Source: Fictibacillus sp. BK138 (GTDB taxonomy: Bacteria; Bacillota; Bacilli; Bacillales; Fictibacillaceae). From it: a stretch of DNA of 64,000 nt. Under the pieces are notes generated by a model. That model searched no databases, had not been told where the DNA came from, and was given only the letters and a program-made list of their open reading frames with translations. Location of the stretch: NCBI RefSeq assembly GCF_004216955.1, contig NZ_SGXL01000001.1:2982061-3046060 (forward strand). The letters are read 5' to 3'. Positions 25,160 through 33,493 of this stretch are shown one piece after another (position 1 is the stretch's first letter; the number at the start of each line of letters is the position of its first letter). The position numbers and the translations under genes are program-made.

Positions 25160-25354
25160 GTGAAGGACAACTTGATTCAATTTAAATCGAAAACAGAATC
25201 ACTAAAGCATAATCCTGAACAAGAAATAACCCTGATTCAGGAAATTAGAGAACTGTTATCGGAATTTCACTGTAATTATCCTTTAGTAACAAAAAAGGCC
25301 ATTTTACTTCGCATCGATCAACTAACAGATGAACTCATCTTCAATAAAAGGTGA
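25160..25354 (+). CDS. Small helical protein, 64 aa, unknown
   Basis: 64 residues, charged and probably all helix (IQFKSKTESLKHNPEQEITL..., RIDQLTDELIFNKR). A GTG start follows ATGGGGTG. It ends back to back with the Spo0E-like gene on the other strand, with no base between the two stops. No family is recognised; its length and helix pattern recall small two-helix regulators, but no SQxLD motif is present. Confidence 0.5.
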   Translation: MKDNLIQFKSKTESLKHNPEQEITLIQEIRELLSEFHCNYPLVTKKAILLRIDQLTDELIFNKR

Positions 25355-25525
25355 TTAAAAGGAAGCTTGTCTTTGAATCACATTTAATAATACATCTAAT
25401 TCCTGACTGCACTTTACAGTTTCCTTGCTGGTTAATCCTTTACGGTCTGCAACTTCTACCAGCTTTTCTTTTTTTTCTTTTATGCATTCCATTAGAAGAG
25501 AGTTATTCCATTCTTTTTTCTCCAC
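25355..25525 (-). CDS. Spo0E-family aspartyl-phosphate phosphatase
   Basis: 56 residues, the typical size of the family, with the signature SQELD at residues 40-44 after a first helix (MECIKEKKEKLVEVADRKGL). Spo0E-type proteins remove the phosphate from Spo0A~P and so delay sporulation. GTG 25525 has AAAGAGGAG 9 nt upstream; the ATG eight codons earlier has no ribosome-binding site. It is one of three Spo0E-like genes in this window (others at 53251 and 55234). Confidence 0.8.
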   Translation of the reverse strand: MEKKEWNNSLLMECIKEKKEKLVEVADRKGLTSKETVKCSQELDVLLNVIQRQASF

Positions 25526-25783
25526 GAAAATCGGCTCCTCTTTTGTCATTTTAGTACTTCTTGATTATTATGACGGCTTTTTGCCGACTTGAAAATACTT
25601 TCCACAAAAGAAGAAGTAATGTTACAAATCCGGACATTTTTTTACACGTCTAATCGTCATAAAGACCTAATATTTCCTACAGGTTTATGCATTATTCAGC
25701 CGCATTCTCCTGTATTTTCAAACTTTTTTCTGATAGATTCACCCGATAAAAAAGTTAATTTGCATATAGAAAACTCTATAGAA

Positions 25784-25818
25784 CAATAAAAGGATGGGGG
25801 TCCCCCATCCTTTTATTG
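25784..25818. terminator. Very strong bidirectional terminator
   Basis: Arms CAATAAAAGGATGGGGG and CCCCCATCCTTTTATTG around a single central base: a 17-bp perfect inverted repeat. It serves the 99-aa gene (minus) and overlaps its end. Confidence 0.85.
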
Positions 25819-26112
25819 TTTCCGGTCATTATAGTAATTTACGGAGTACATGGCTCCCTCTTCCACCATCTTATTATCATCGACATCCATCGGATCTGGG
25901 TGCCCGGCTTTATTAATTGGCAGCTGAGTCCGTTCGATATGATCTGGACGAACTCTTCGTTTTAAGTCTTTTATTTTCATTTTCGTTTTTATACGATTTG
26001 GTTTAAAAGAGAGCCAGACTAATGCACCTGTACCAAGACCGATCAAAGCCCATGATTGAGTTTTTAATAATCTACTTGTTGTTTTCATTTGTGTTTGGGT
26101 TGCAGTTTGCAT
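25813..26112 (-). CDS. Small membrane-anchored protein, unknown
   Basis: 99 residues with one hydrophobic segment (~22-39, WALIGLGTGALVWLSF), then a strongly basic stretch (KPNRIKTKMKIKDLKRRVR) and an acidic tail. AAGGAGG precedes the ATG. A sigma-B-like promoter (26137-26162) lies just upstream, which would make it a general stress gene. No family recognised. Confidence 0.6.
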   Translation of the reverse strand: MQTATQTQMKTTSRLLKTQSWALIGLGTGALVWLSFKPNRIKTKMKIKDLKRRVRPDHIERTQLPINKAGHPDPMDVDDNKMVEEGAMYSVNYYNDRKQ

Positions 26113-26136
26113 GTATAACGCCTCCTTGGCTTTAAG

Positions 26137-26162
26137 TTACCCCAATTCACTAAAGACGTAAC
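26137..26162 (-). promoter_or_regulatory. Possible sigma-B promoter
   Basis: Minus-strand GTTACG, 14-nt spacer, GGGTAA. The -10 is a perfect sigma-B match; the -35 keeps only the leading GTT and one A. It sits about 25 nt upstream of the 99-aa gene. Confidence 0.5.
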
Positions 26163-26294
26163 ATGATTTTTTTGTTAAAAATATTACAGTCCGCCTAATT
26201 CCAAAAAATATAAGCTTTTGTCCATACACCCTTAACACCTATCACATATAATGTATCGAAGTCGAAAGTACAAATCGTAAGGAGGAGTTTTAGA

Positions 26295-26468
26295 ATGTAT
26301 GCAAATTCACCGGTAAATGCTTCACTAGCGAACGCACCAATGTATGGTGGCGGATATGGTTATTGTGGTGGCGGAGGTTATGGCAAGAGTTTTGCGATCA
26401 TAGTAGTTCTATTCATCCTTCTCATAATCGTTGGTACTACGTGGGCGCACAAAGGCAAAGATTGCTAA
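26295..26468 (+). CDS. YjcZ-family sporulation peptide
   Basis: 57 residues: a Gly/Tyr-rich N-terminal part ([18 protein letters not shown]) then one membrane helix ([14 protein letters not shown]) and a short tail HKGKDC. This is the YjcZ/YrkI-like small sporulation membrane peptide pattern. AAGGAGGAG lies 8 nt before the ATG. Upstream, ACACC at 26226-26230 and CATATAAT at 26245-26252 resemble a late mother-cell (sigma-E/K) promoter, consistent with sporulation timing; that promoter is inferred. A strong terminator follows. Confidence 0.8.
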   Translation: MYANSPVNASLANAPMYGGGYGYCGGGGYGKSFAIIVVLFILLIIVGTTWAHKGKDC

Positions 26469-26480
26469 TTTGTTCGCTTA

Positions 26481-26515
26481 AAAAAAGGGTGCGGTTTTAT
26501 TACCGTACCCTTTTT
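26481..26515. terminator. Bidirectional terminator
   Basis: AAAAAAGGGTGCGG-TTTTATTA-CCGTACCCTTTTT between convergent genes. Confidence 0.9.
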
Positions 26516-27104
26516 ACATATATTGCTTCGCTTTTTTATGAAATTGTGCAGTTCTGATGTAGTCAATGATCTTTGTACTGATCCACTGACAAATGACAGC
26601 AAACAAAATAATGGAGGCTCCAACCGTTAGCGCAGTGAAAAGCAGCAAGATGCTGTTGATCCAAAATAATATGATACCTGGCTTCTTTCCTGTCCACTTC
26701 GCAATAATTAAAGCTAGAATATCCATTCCCCCGGATGAAGCTCCATAACGAAACAGAACTCCTACCCCTACACCAAATATTAAAGCGCCGTAAATTACAT
26801 CAAAAAGAATATTATTTATTGGATTTTGTATCAAAGAACCCAGCCAATCCACCGTTATTGAAGTTACCGCCACACAATAGATCGTCCACAATGCGGTTTG
26901 TTTTCCAAGTTTCTTTACGGCAAGCAGCAGTAAGCCAAAATTTATAACCCATAATGTCAGACCAAGAGGCACCTGAAAGAAATAATCGTTTAATATGGCG
27001 ATGCCTGCCACTCCACCCGATGGAACAGCGTGCGGAAATAAAAAAAATGCCATCGCAAGTCCTTGTAAAAAAGCCCCGATTGTAAACCAAATTACTTTAT
27101 GCAA
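26514..27104 (-). CDS. YitT-family membrane protein without the DUF2179 domain
   Basis: 196 residues with about six helices. It has the YitT core: LFPHAVPSGGVAGIAIL, then FGVGVGVLFRYGASSGGMDILALI. Typical YitT proteins (~280 aa) have a C-terminal cytoplasmic DUF2179 domain; here the protein ends soon after the last helix (AQFHKKAKQYM), so this is the short form. Start is TTG 27104 with AAGGG 7 nt upstream. The transport substrate of the family is not known. Confidence 0.82.
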   Translation of the reverse strand: MHKVIWFTIGAFLQGLAMAFFLFPHAVPSGGVAGIAILNDYFFQVPLGLTLWVINFGLLLLAVKKLGKQTALWTIYCVAVTSITVDWLGSLIQNPINNILFDVIYGALIFGVGVGVLFRYGASSGGMDILALIIAKWTGKKPGIILFWINSILLLFTALTVGASIILFAVICQWISTKIIDYIRTAQFHKKAKQYM

Positions 27105-27342
27105 CCTTTATCCCTTCTTTTCCCTGAAGCGTCTTTTCAACTATTCATTTTAGACTCTTCTCAACAGATTGCAAGGGAGGTTCACAAATTTTGTTCATTT
27201 TTGAATTTTGAGCTAGTCCAAGCATATCTTGATAGGATTGTGCATAGGTTTATTATAATTTCTCCTTTTTAGAGGAATAGGGCCCTGTTCATCTCTTTGC
27301 AGAAATAACACATTATGAAACAGCAGAAAGGTGGACAATATA

Positions 27343-27492
27343 TTGAGTCATCACAATTCTAGTGATATTAAAGCGATTGAACAAAAAGCAAGAGAAGACC
27401 ATAAGGATGCAGATCTGGCACGTTCAGCTGTGCAAGAAGTCCTATTGCAAAAACTAGTCCAAACAAGCAGAAGCGGTAAAGATAAAAAATAA
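27343..27492 (+). CDS. Small charged protein, 49 aa, unknown
   Basis: TTG-started 49-residue protein behind AAAGGTGG (8 nt). It is highly charged and helical (SDIKAIEQKAREDHKDADLA ... SGKDKK) with no membrane segment. A strong terminator follows 2 nt after the stop, which supports a real gene. No family recognised. Confidence 0.55.
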   Translation: MSHHNSSDIKAIEQKAREDHKDADLARSAVQEVLLQKLVQTSRSGKDKK

Positions 27493-27494
27493 AG

Positions 27495-27530
27495 AAGGCT
27501 GGCTCGGAAGGACGCTTCCGAACCAGCCTT
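27495..27530. terminator. Bidirectional terminator
   Basis: AAGGCTGGCTCGGAAG-GACG-CTTCCGAACCAGCCTT between convergent genes. Confidence 0.9.
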
Positions 27531-27547
27531 TGGCATTTCATTTATGA

Positions 27548-27799
27548 CTAATTTAAAACTCTGGTTCCTAAACTTCGAAGTGCATCAACGGCAATCCGGC
27601 TATTTTCCCCCTGTGCAGAAACACAGCAAACTCCTTGCATGCCATTTAACAAACTCATACTCAGCTGACTTTTTGCGTTAATCCTAAGTGCGTTGCATTC
27701 CAAATAGATCTGGCACTCATCAAATTCATTCGCCTTAATGACCATTTCCTGAATCCAAGCCGGTTTGATTTTTTCTTGAATCATAAAATATGTTTTCAT
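27548..27799 (-). CDS. HPr-like protein without the active histidine
   Basis: 83 residues with the HPr fold. Aligning KANEFDE with HPr TASKFDS puts Lys12 where HPr has the phosphorylated His15. NALRINAKSQ aligns with NGKTVNLKS, keeping the Ser46 position as S44. The C-terminal helix SRIAVDALRSLG matches. It therefore cannot carry PTS phosphate on His but may still be a HPr-kinase target, as in Crh. Unlike Crh, Gln is not at position 15. It could bind CcpA or act elsewhere; this is not established. Confidence 0.75.
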   Translation of the reverse strand: MKTYFMIQEKIKPAWIQEMVIKANEFDECQIYLECNALRINAKSQLSMSLLNGMQGVCCVSAQGENSRIAVDALRSLGTRVLN

Positions 27800-27987
27800 T
27801 TCTCCGATTCCCTCTTTTCAGTCCGCCTAATTTTAATCGTACAGAAAGAATGTAAATTGCATTTAAACGCAGTGTAAGTTTTTTGTGGCTTATCGTTTTA
27901 TCTTTATGAGAGAAGTGAAAAAAAATGGTATGAAAAAAGCACTAAATTGCAACATTATGTGTAGAACGATTATGAAGGAGCGTAACA

Positions 27988-28242
27988 ATGGCGTACTATA
28001 TAGCTTGTGATTATGACGAACCCGACCGTCAGACGTACAGGGGTATTGTTATTATTGATACTTTAACGAATGAAGTGGCACACCGCTTCTTCTCCGGGAA
28101 TTTTGATCATGATTTTCAAGAATATCAAAGCTGGCTCGAAGATACCGAGCCCTATTATTACGAAGGAGAAAGTTTAGTGAATTATATTGGTGATCTGCAT
28201 GATCCTGCCTTAAGTGAGGGTCCGGATCTACACCTGTTTTGA
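27988..28242 (+). CDS. Unknown acidic protein, 84 aa
   Basis: 84 residues, strongly acidic (ACDYDEPDRQTYRGIVIIDT, SWLEDTEPYYYEGESL), no membrane helix. GAAGGAG lies 7 nt before the ATG. Its TGA stop is also the first TGAGC core of tandem array D. No family recognised. Confidence 0.65.
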   Translation: MAYYIACDYDEPDRQTYRGIVIIDTLTNEVAHRFFSGNFDHDFQEYQSWLEDTEPYYYEGESLVNYIGDLHDPALSEGPDLHLF

Positions 28243-28371
28243 GCTAGAGAGTGTGGCCTTTGAGCGAAAAGGGAAGATTTTGAGCGAAACTAAAGTAGTT
28301 TGAGCGTAGCGAGATAATCTTGAGCGTAACTCGACTTTTTTGAGCGAAACCTTAAAGAGTCTGAGCGAACT
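28239..28371. repeat. Tandem array D, 20-21-bp unit
   Basis: The core TTGAGCG(A/T)AAC occurs seven times, TGAGC starting at 28240, 28261, 28281, 28301, 28321, 28341 and 28362 (steps 21, 20, 20, 20, 20, 21). Linkers of ~10 bp differ. The first copy overlaps the stop codon of the preceding gene. The array lies between two convergent genes, before a strong terminator. Confidence 0.93.
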
Positions 28372-28409
28372 TGTAATAAATATAAGAACACGTACCGTAA
28401 TAACCCAAA

Positions 28410-28445
28410 TAAACACGCCAGGGAGTCCGCACCCTGGCGTGTTTC
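28410..28445. terminator. Bidirectional terminator
   Basis: AAACACGCCAGGG-AGTCCGCA-CCCTGGCGTGTTT, perfect 13-bp stem. Confidence 0.88.
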
Positions 28446-28450
28446 TCATA

Positions 28451-28789
28451 TTAATCTTTATTTGTAAAATCAATAATCCGTATCGGATTGCCTGCCTCAT
28501 CTTTATAGATGGCATATCTACCTGGGGGGATACTGCAAGGTGTTTTAACAAAATGGAGTCTGGTCTCGTTGTCATCATAGAATTGATCGACGCTGTCAAC
28601 AACAAATACCCCGCCTGGTCCAAGTTCCAGTTCGTCTTCCTCGATCATTAACTGAACTTCACAATCAGGCATAGCTAATCCCATCACTTGATTACCTTCA
28701 CGCCAAGCTTCGGTCATACCGAGTCCCTCATAGTACCGTTGTGATTCTTGTAAATCTTTTACCGGGTGAAACAAAAATGCGAGCTTCAT
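28451..28789 (-). CDS. VOC (glyoxalase/bleomycin resistance) family protein
   Basis: 112 residues, one vicinal-oxygen-chelate module pair: MKLAFLFHPVKDLQESQRYYEGLGMTE at the start and a GRYAIYKDEAGNPIRIIDF end with Glu/Asp in the metal position region. The first-strand His (FHPV) is in place. Start at ATG 28789, which has GAGGGGG upstream; the frame continues 27 codons further without a start signal. Function could be dioxygenase, isomerase or drug binding; not decidable. Confidence 0.82.
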   Translation of the reverse strand: MKLAFLFHPVKDLQESQRYYEGLGMTEAWREGNQVMGLAMPDCEVQLMIEEDELELGPGGVFVVDSVDQFYDDNETRLHFVKTPCSIPPGRYAIYKDEAGNPIRIIDFTNKD

Positions 28790-28920
28790 TCCCAAACCCC
28801 CTCGTAAAAAATTCTGTATTATGTGTTTAAATTGTATTCGCATCTGATTTGTGTATACGTAACTTTCCATCTATGCTGTTTATTTTCCTGCATCCTACAA
28901 ATAAAAAATGATAAAAACAA

Positions 28921-28974
28921 AAAAAAATCAGGGCTGCCAAAAGTAAGATTAAATTAATTTCGGGACAGCCCCTC
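28921..28974 (-). terminator. Terminator of the Pro/Tyr-rich gene
   Basis: Minus-strand GGGCTGTCCCGAAA...CAGCCC followed by TGATTTTTTT. Confidence 0.75.
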
Positions 28975-28982
28975 TACATGAT

Positions 28983-29267
28983 TTAATAATATGGGTACGG
29001 CGGGTACGGCGGATATACAGGGTAGATTGGGTAAGGGCGCGGTGCCAATGCTAATCCAGCGATAGTTCCGAGTGTTAGACCGATCAGAGCAGGTGCAAAG
29101 AAACGATCACTGCTCTCATCCTCCTGGTTTGAACTATACGGAAGAATGTAGGCCTTTTCATGATCTACATATTTTAGGACACCATGATACCTTGTTCCGC
29201 AGTGGCAATCGATATAGACGGATCTGCCAAGATATCGGAGGCACAGGTGGTACGTTTGGTATGACAA
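28983..29267 (-). CDS. Small protein with Pro/Tyr-rich tail, unknown
   Basis: 94 residues. The first half (YLGRSVYIDCHCGTRYHGVL) looks like a small beta barrel with Cys-His-Cys. A hydrophobic segment (~60-75, LIGLTLGTIAGLALA) follows, and the tail is PRPYPIYPVYPPYPPYPYY. Tyr/Pro tails of this kind are common in spore-coat or surface proteins; this is a guess. TTG start with GGGAGG 8 nt upstream. Confidence 0.6.
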   Translation of the reverse strand: MSYQTYHLCLRYLGRSVYIDCHCGTRYHGVLKYVDHEKAYILPYSSNQEDESSDRFFAPALIGLTLGTIAGLALAPRPYPIYPVYPPYPPYPYY

Positions 29268-29352
29268 AGGGTAAACCTCCCAGCTTGTTTTTGCCTTCTC
29301 TACACCATATGTCCAACCCTATATTTTGACAGAGACAAGTGTCCTGCTCCTG

Positions 29353-31755
29353 TTAATTTTCTTTAGATGGCTGCAATACGAGATGTCTGCTTTCATTCTC
29401 TTTTTTTATTTTTAATTCTGTAACATGGTACTTGCCGGTTGCCCAATCCTTTACTTGATCGCTGTACCATGGGCTTAGGACGTGTCCTGATTGACCAGGT
29501 CCTACTACATGATTGGCCTTTGATGTGTCAGCCATATCGATGATCATTCTCCATGCGCCACCGTGAGTAATGTTTCCTGTTTCGCGATTCCAGCCGGCTA
29601 CTCCGACTGTAACACGGCTGCCTCCCATCTCTTCTGTATCAGGGTTAAACAAAAGATTCAAAGGTTTAATAGCAGCTAATGGATGCTCAAAAGTCAGTGA
29701 ATGAAATTTGCCCCATCTCCAATTGGCAATATCTTCACTATATTGATCAGAGAGCTTCGTGATCATGCTTGAAAAAGAATTTTGAGCAACTTTTTCGAGT
29801 CCTCCGTTCTGCGTGATCCAAGGCCCTGGATTCCCTGCATATGCTTTACGGATAAGTTCATCCACTACTTGTTCCCTACCGTCAAACATCTTCATCATTT
29901 CCTCACTGATTTCATCTTCAAAGAGTTCCTGACTGAAGGATTCAATCCAAATATGAAAAATAAGAGGAGCCGCACTGTCTTTGCTATCATTTTTATTCCA
30001 TTCTTTGAGGACAGCAACAACTTCTTCTTCTTTTTTTGATAATGGTTCATTCATTACCTGTTCTAAAAGAATCGGAAGCATTTCCTCTGCTTGTTTATTC
30101 GCCTGATCGAACTGAAGAGCTTTCATATCATCTACCGTCAATTTTTTATTTGTTTCTAGCACTTCAACGATTCTTTTCTGCCTGTAGGGCTGTGCGAATG
30201 TATCTGATATATGATAAGGATACGAATCAGATGTTACTTTGTTGTTAGCAGTTGCGATAAACCCTTTTTCTGGATTTACAGTTGTCGGGAGCTCGTTCCA
30301 AGGAATATAGCCGCTCCACTCATATTTGTCCGTCCATCCCGGTACAGGAAGAGATGTATAGTCTTGCTTCCTGATCGGTATGAGACCATTTGCTTTATAT
30401 GCTATTGTTCCGTCTGTGCTCGCAAAAACAAAGTTCTGAGCTGGGGTGTGAAAAGACTCTAACGCCTTTTCAAACTGCTGCCAATTTTTCGCACGATTCA
30501 TTTGAATGACTGCTTCTAATTCCTTCGAGGGTTGAAGTGCTGTCCATCTTAAAGCCAATGCTGTTCCCGGTTTATCTTGATGAGCAAATTCTGAGATCAC
30601 CGGCCCATGCCTTGTAATCACAACCTCATGCTCGACATCGGGTTTATCCTTTACTTTGATTACTTCCTTTAACACATCGGCTTTTTCCCAGTTGGCCATG
30701 TACTGAAATTCATAAGGATTATCCGGATTCCTCTTTTCTACATACAATTCCTGAACATCAGGACCAACATTTGTTACACCCCAGGCAATTTGTTTGTTAT
30801 GACCTACAATAATTCCTGGAATTCCTGCAAAGATGACTCCGCTTACTTCATAATCTCGTGCTTTTAAATGGGTCTGATACCAGATAGATGGAGTACCAAG
30901 TTGCAGATGCGGGTCGTTAGCCAGGAATGGTTTACCTGATTCCGTTTTTCTTCCCGAAACCACCCAGTTGTTGCTTCCGTTGTGAAAGTTGGGAATGACA
31001 GCATCTGCGAAACTTTTATTGAAATCAAGACCACTCTTTTTTAAATCTTCTAATATAGTTGGGGCATCTGCCGGATAACCTGGAAAAAGATCCAAAGCTT
31101 TTTCTTTTGGAAATTTCTCCATCAAATAGTAGCGGAAAGCTTGTCCCTCCCAATGTCCTCCGAGGTCAAACGCCATATATTTTCCGATTACCAGTGAATC
31201 GATAGGGGTCCACTTTTCTGGTTTGTAGCCGACCAGCAAAAATTCGATCGGCAACGTACTCTCCTTTTTTGCTTGCTCCAAATAAACGTTTACTCCATCT
31301 GCATACCATTGAAGATATTGTTTAGCTTCAGAAGAATATTCGTTATAAGATGCTTCAGCCGCTCTTCTCAATCCAAGAGTCCTAAAAAACTGGTCCCTTG
31401 AAAGAGTCTTTTCCCCAATGACTTCACTTAGCATTCCAGAAGCTTGTCTTCGGCTAAGGTCCATTTGAAACATTCTGTCCTGCGCGGTTACATATCCCTG
31501 TGCCATAAACAGATCTTTCATAGAGTCTGCCTCAATATGAGGGACCCCATGATTGTCTCTGTACACATCTACTTTTGAAGTCAATCCATTTAAGACAAGC
31601 GTTCCCTCTACTTGAGGTTCACTTTTTTGCAATAAAAAATATGCGGTACCTGCTGCAGCTACTAAAATAACGAGAAGTGCTGCTCCAATAATGATTAAAC
31701 TCTTTCTCCAAGATAACCTTTTACGAATGCTTTTTCTCTGAAGTGCACCGTCCAC
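29353..31755 (-). CDS. Penicillin acylase-family N-terminal nucleophile hydrolase
   Basis: About 800 residues with an N-terminal membrane anchor (~14-36). The alpha-chain region runs VDVYRDNHGVPHIEA...QGYVTAQDRMFQMDLSRRQASG. The beta chain begins at the nucleophile Ser in NGSNNWVVSG, the self-cleavage site of the family, with FLANDPHL after it. Family members hydrolyse penicillins, acyl-homoserine lactones or other N-acyl amides on the outer face. Start taken as GTG 31755, with AAAGGGGG 7 nt upstream; the open frame extends 42 codons upstream but lacks a ribosome-binding site. The natural substrate is unknown. Confidence 0.9.
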   Translation of the reverse strand: MDGALQRKSIRKRLSWRKSLIIIGAALLVILVAAAGTAYFLLQKSEPQVEGTLVLNGLTSKVDVYRDNHGVPHIEADSMKDLFMAQGYVTAQDRMFQMDLSRRQASGMLSEVIGEKTLSRDQFFRTLGLRRAAEASYNEYSSEAKQYLQWYADGVNVYLEQAKKESTLPIEFLLVGYKPEKWTPIDSLVIGKYMAFDLGGHWEGQAFRYYLMEKFPKEKALDLFPGYPADAPTILEDLKKSGLDFNKSFADAVIPNFHNGSNNWVVSGRKTESGKPFLANDPHLQLGTPSIWYQTHLKARDYEVSGVIFAGIPGIIVGHNKQIAWGVTNVGPDVQELYVEKRNPDNPYEFQYMANWEKADVLKEVIKVKDKPDVEHEVVITRHGPVISEFAHQDKPGTALALRWTALQPSKELEAVIQMNRAKNWQQFEKALESFHTPAQNFVFASTDGTIAYKANGLIPIRKQDYTSLPVPGWTDKYEWSGYIPWNELPTTVNPEKGFIATANNKVTSDSYPYHISDTFAQPYRQKRIVEVLETNKKLTVDDMKALQFDQANKQAEEMLPILLEQVMNEPLSKKEEEVVAVLKEWNKNDSKDSAAPLIFHIWIESFSQELFEDEISEEMMKMFDGREQVVDELIRKAYAGNPGPWITQNGGLEKVAQNSFSSMITKLSDQYSEDIANWRWGKFHSLTFEHPLAAIKPLNLLFNPDTEEMGGSRVTVGVAGWNRETGNITHGGAWRMIIDMADTSKANHVVGPGQSGHVLSPWYSDQVKDWATGKYHVTELKIKKENESRHLVLQPSKEN

Positions 31756-31988
31756 ACAGGATCCCCCTTTATCTGACAATCTACCTATATAAATTCTCTG
31801 AAAGGATGGTATTACCTGTGAAAAAAGTAAGAAAAGTACAATATTAAGGGAAACAGCAATACTTTCCGCCTGATTTTTCAAAAAACAGACAGAATTTTCA
31901 GAATTATGTCGAATGTATCAACAAGCAGTTTATTATCAAGGCTCTTTTCTAATAGATTGTTGCTTTTAAATCCGTGCCTTCTTTGACA

Positions 31989-32117
31989 GTTGATTGGAGT
32001 GGAAGGTGCGAGACTCCTACGGGACAGGCGGGCAGGTGAGACACTTAAAAGTGAAACGTCCGAATGTGGCTCACCGTCTGCCCCGTGGAAAGCGAGCAGC
32101 CTGAAGCGCAAATCAAC
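31989..32117 (+). repeat. ~130-bp interspersed element, copy 1
   Basis: Starts GTTGATTGGAGTGGAAGGTG and ends AGCGCAAATCAAC. Inner features shared with the other copies are CGAGACTCC, GGGCAGGTGAG and CTCACCG...GCCCCGTGGAAAGCGAGC. It lies 46 bp before a small gene. Confidence 0.88.
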
Positions 32118-32163
32118 TACTTCCAACAGCCACAAAATACATGAAAAAAAGGAGAGATGTATA

Positions 32164-32352
32164 ATGGCTAAACTTCTAGTAGATTTTGAACTCAGCCATG
32201 GCCAGGAGAAAATCACTCAAGGCAACATTGTTATAGTGAATATCAACCCTGGAAAATCAAATCTCCATGATCAAGTTAGGAACCTGATCGCTGAACAATT
32301 CAACTGCTCTGCCGGTATCATTTCTATCAAGGAAATTAAAATGAACACTTAG
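32164..32352 (+). CDS. Small protein, 62 aa, unknown
   Basis: 62 residues, probably a small alpha/beta protein (MAKLLVDFELSHGQEKITQG, INPGKSNLHDQVRNL, ISIKEIKMNT). AAAGGAGAG lies 7 nt before ATG 32164. The frame continues upstream through repeat copy 1 without a start signal. No family recognised. It stands alone on the plus strand between two minus-strand genes. Confidence 0.6.
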   Translation: MAKLLVDFELSHGQEKITQGNIVIVNINPGKSNLHDQVRNLIAEQFNCSAGIISIKEIKMNT

Positions 32353-32375
32353 ACGTAGTGATTGGAGGGCTTCTC

Positions 32376-32416
32376 AAAAAAAAAAAAAAGAGGTGCTTTA
32401 ATCAAGAAGCACCTCT
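32376..32416 (-). terminator. Terminator, minus strand
   Basis: Minus-strand AGAGGTGCTT...AAGCACCTCT followed by at least 13 T. It lies ~140 nt beyond the stop of the 32555 gene, which it probably serves. Confidence 0.85.
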
Positions 32417-32554
32417 CTATGTATAGGGGACTTTATTATCTCACCTATACACAGCTAAAAAAAGTTCCATAAGTCATATAACGGTCGACCTAGTTCCATC
32501 CCTTTTATCGGTAATTTTTAAAAACAAAGGTCATGCTATAAAACTTTTGGCATG

Positions 32555-33223
32555 TTAAAAGTGGGAGCAAATAATACTCTCAATCTCATCTTCCTTCATT
32601 CTCCCTGAAATCCCTGGAGTTTCAGCAAAGTATTTCACAGCCTCGTCGCATGTCAACCCAATCTGACTGAGTCCCTTCGCGATTGTTGTTAAATAAGTGG
32701 CTGGCGGCGGGTTCAAATTCTGTTCATGCAGATCCAGATTGCATGTGAACGTGACCATCGGATAGCCTTCTTCCTCACCTAGATAGACCATCCTGCTGTA
32801 CCATCCTGATCCAAAATGGATGTATCCTTTCTCGATTACTTCCTCCAGATCTGCTTCTATTTCATCACAGCTGTTTTCTTGTGCTGTTACATCCAGGAAC
32901 TGTTCAACCGTAACCAAATATTTTCGTCCATATGTTTTGTATTTCTCATTTTTTTCGTGACCGATAAAAGCTACTCCACCTTCACCCCACTTTGTCCGTT
33001 CTCTTGCAAAATATAAAGGGAATGGCAGAACAGCTTTGCCATTTTTTAAAGGCATGGCCGGATTTCTGCAGCCTCTTTCTTTTTGAGATGAACCTTCAGG
33101 CTGATCTCCAAGAATGTAGCATAAAAAGCGATGTTCCATCAGATTTGATCCATAACTTACATACCATACATAAGATGTGTCCAACCTTTTTCCTCCTCGA
33201 AATTTCCCCTGAATAACTGTCAT
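32555..33223 (-). CDS. Gamma-glutamylcyclotransferase-like protein
   Basis: 222 residues. The opening VWYVSYGSNLMEHRF is the YGSNL phosphate-type loop of the gamma-glutamylcyclotransferase fold, and a Glu-rich region (CDEIEADLEEVIEKG) follows. Enzymes with this fold cleave gamma-glutamyl amides; the exact substrate here is unknown. ATG 33223 has CGGGGA 5 nt upstream; other ATGs 8 and 12 codons earlier are possible. It ends with a long 3-prime UTR up to the terminator at 32376. Confidence 0.75.
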   Translation of the reverse strand: MTVIQGKFRGGKRLDTSYVWYVSYGSNLMEHRFLCYILGDQPEGSSQKERGCRNPAMPLKNGKAVLPFPLYFARERTKWGEGGVAFIGHEKNEKYKTYGRKYLVTVEQFLDVTAQENSCDEIEADLEEVIEKGYIHFGSGWYSRMVYLGEEEGYPMVTFTCNLDLHEQNLNPPPATYLTTIAKGLSQIGLTCDEAVKYFAETPGISGRMKEDEIESIICSHF

Positions 33224-33274
33224 GAAGTCCCCGTTTTTGTTATACATTGAAATACACAAGGGGGATTGAATAAA

Positions 33275-33355
33275 ATGACTAGAACATGTTTAGTAGTCTT
33301 GCTCGGTGTGTTCATTTTCCTTCTCACTCTATTTATGGCTGTTCCCGTCATGTAA
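33275..33355 (+). CDS. 26-residue single-helix membrane peptide
   Basis: ATG at 33275, 10 nt after AAGGGGG. The peptide MTRTCLVVLLGVFIFLLTLF plus six residues is one membrane helix. It is divergent from the cyclotransferase-like gene and 240 bp upstream of the holin-like toxin gene on the same strand. Too short for database-style recognition; could be real or chance. Confidence 0.45.
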   Translation: MTRTCLVVLLGVFIFLLTLFMAVPVM

Positions 33356-33493
33356 AACAAATTGTAGTATTCGTAGGTATTTTTAACCATTCAGTATTCA
33401 TTGGAAAATAAAAAATAGAAATATCACGGAATAATATTAGGAAATTAAACCTATTGACCTAATTGTGATCATCAGAAATAGTTATTCCGATTC

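Noticed and set aside
25589-25789. 66-aa plus-strand open frame
   Set aside because: No ribosome-binding site, odd composition, and it runs into a terminator palindrome; probably chance.
31990-32163. N-terminal extension of the 62-aa gene through repeat copy 1
   Set aside because: The strong ribosome-binding site lies before ATG 32164; the repeat is noncoding in its other copies.
32413-32460. GTATAGG/CCTATAC hairpin as a riboswitch or terminator
   Set aside because: Seven-bp stem with a 16-nt loop and no T-run; likely chance beside a real terminator.
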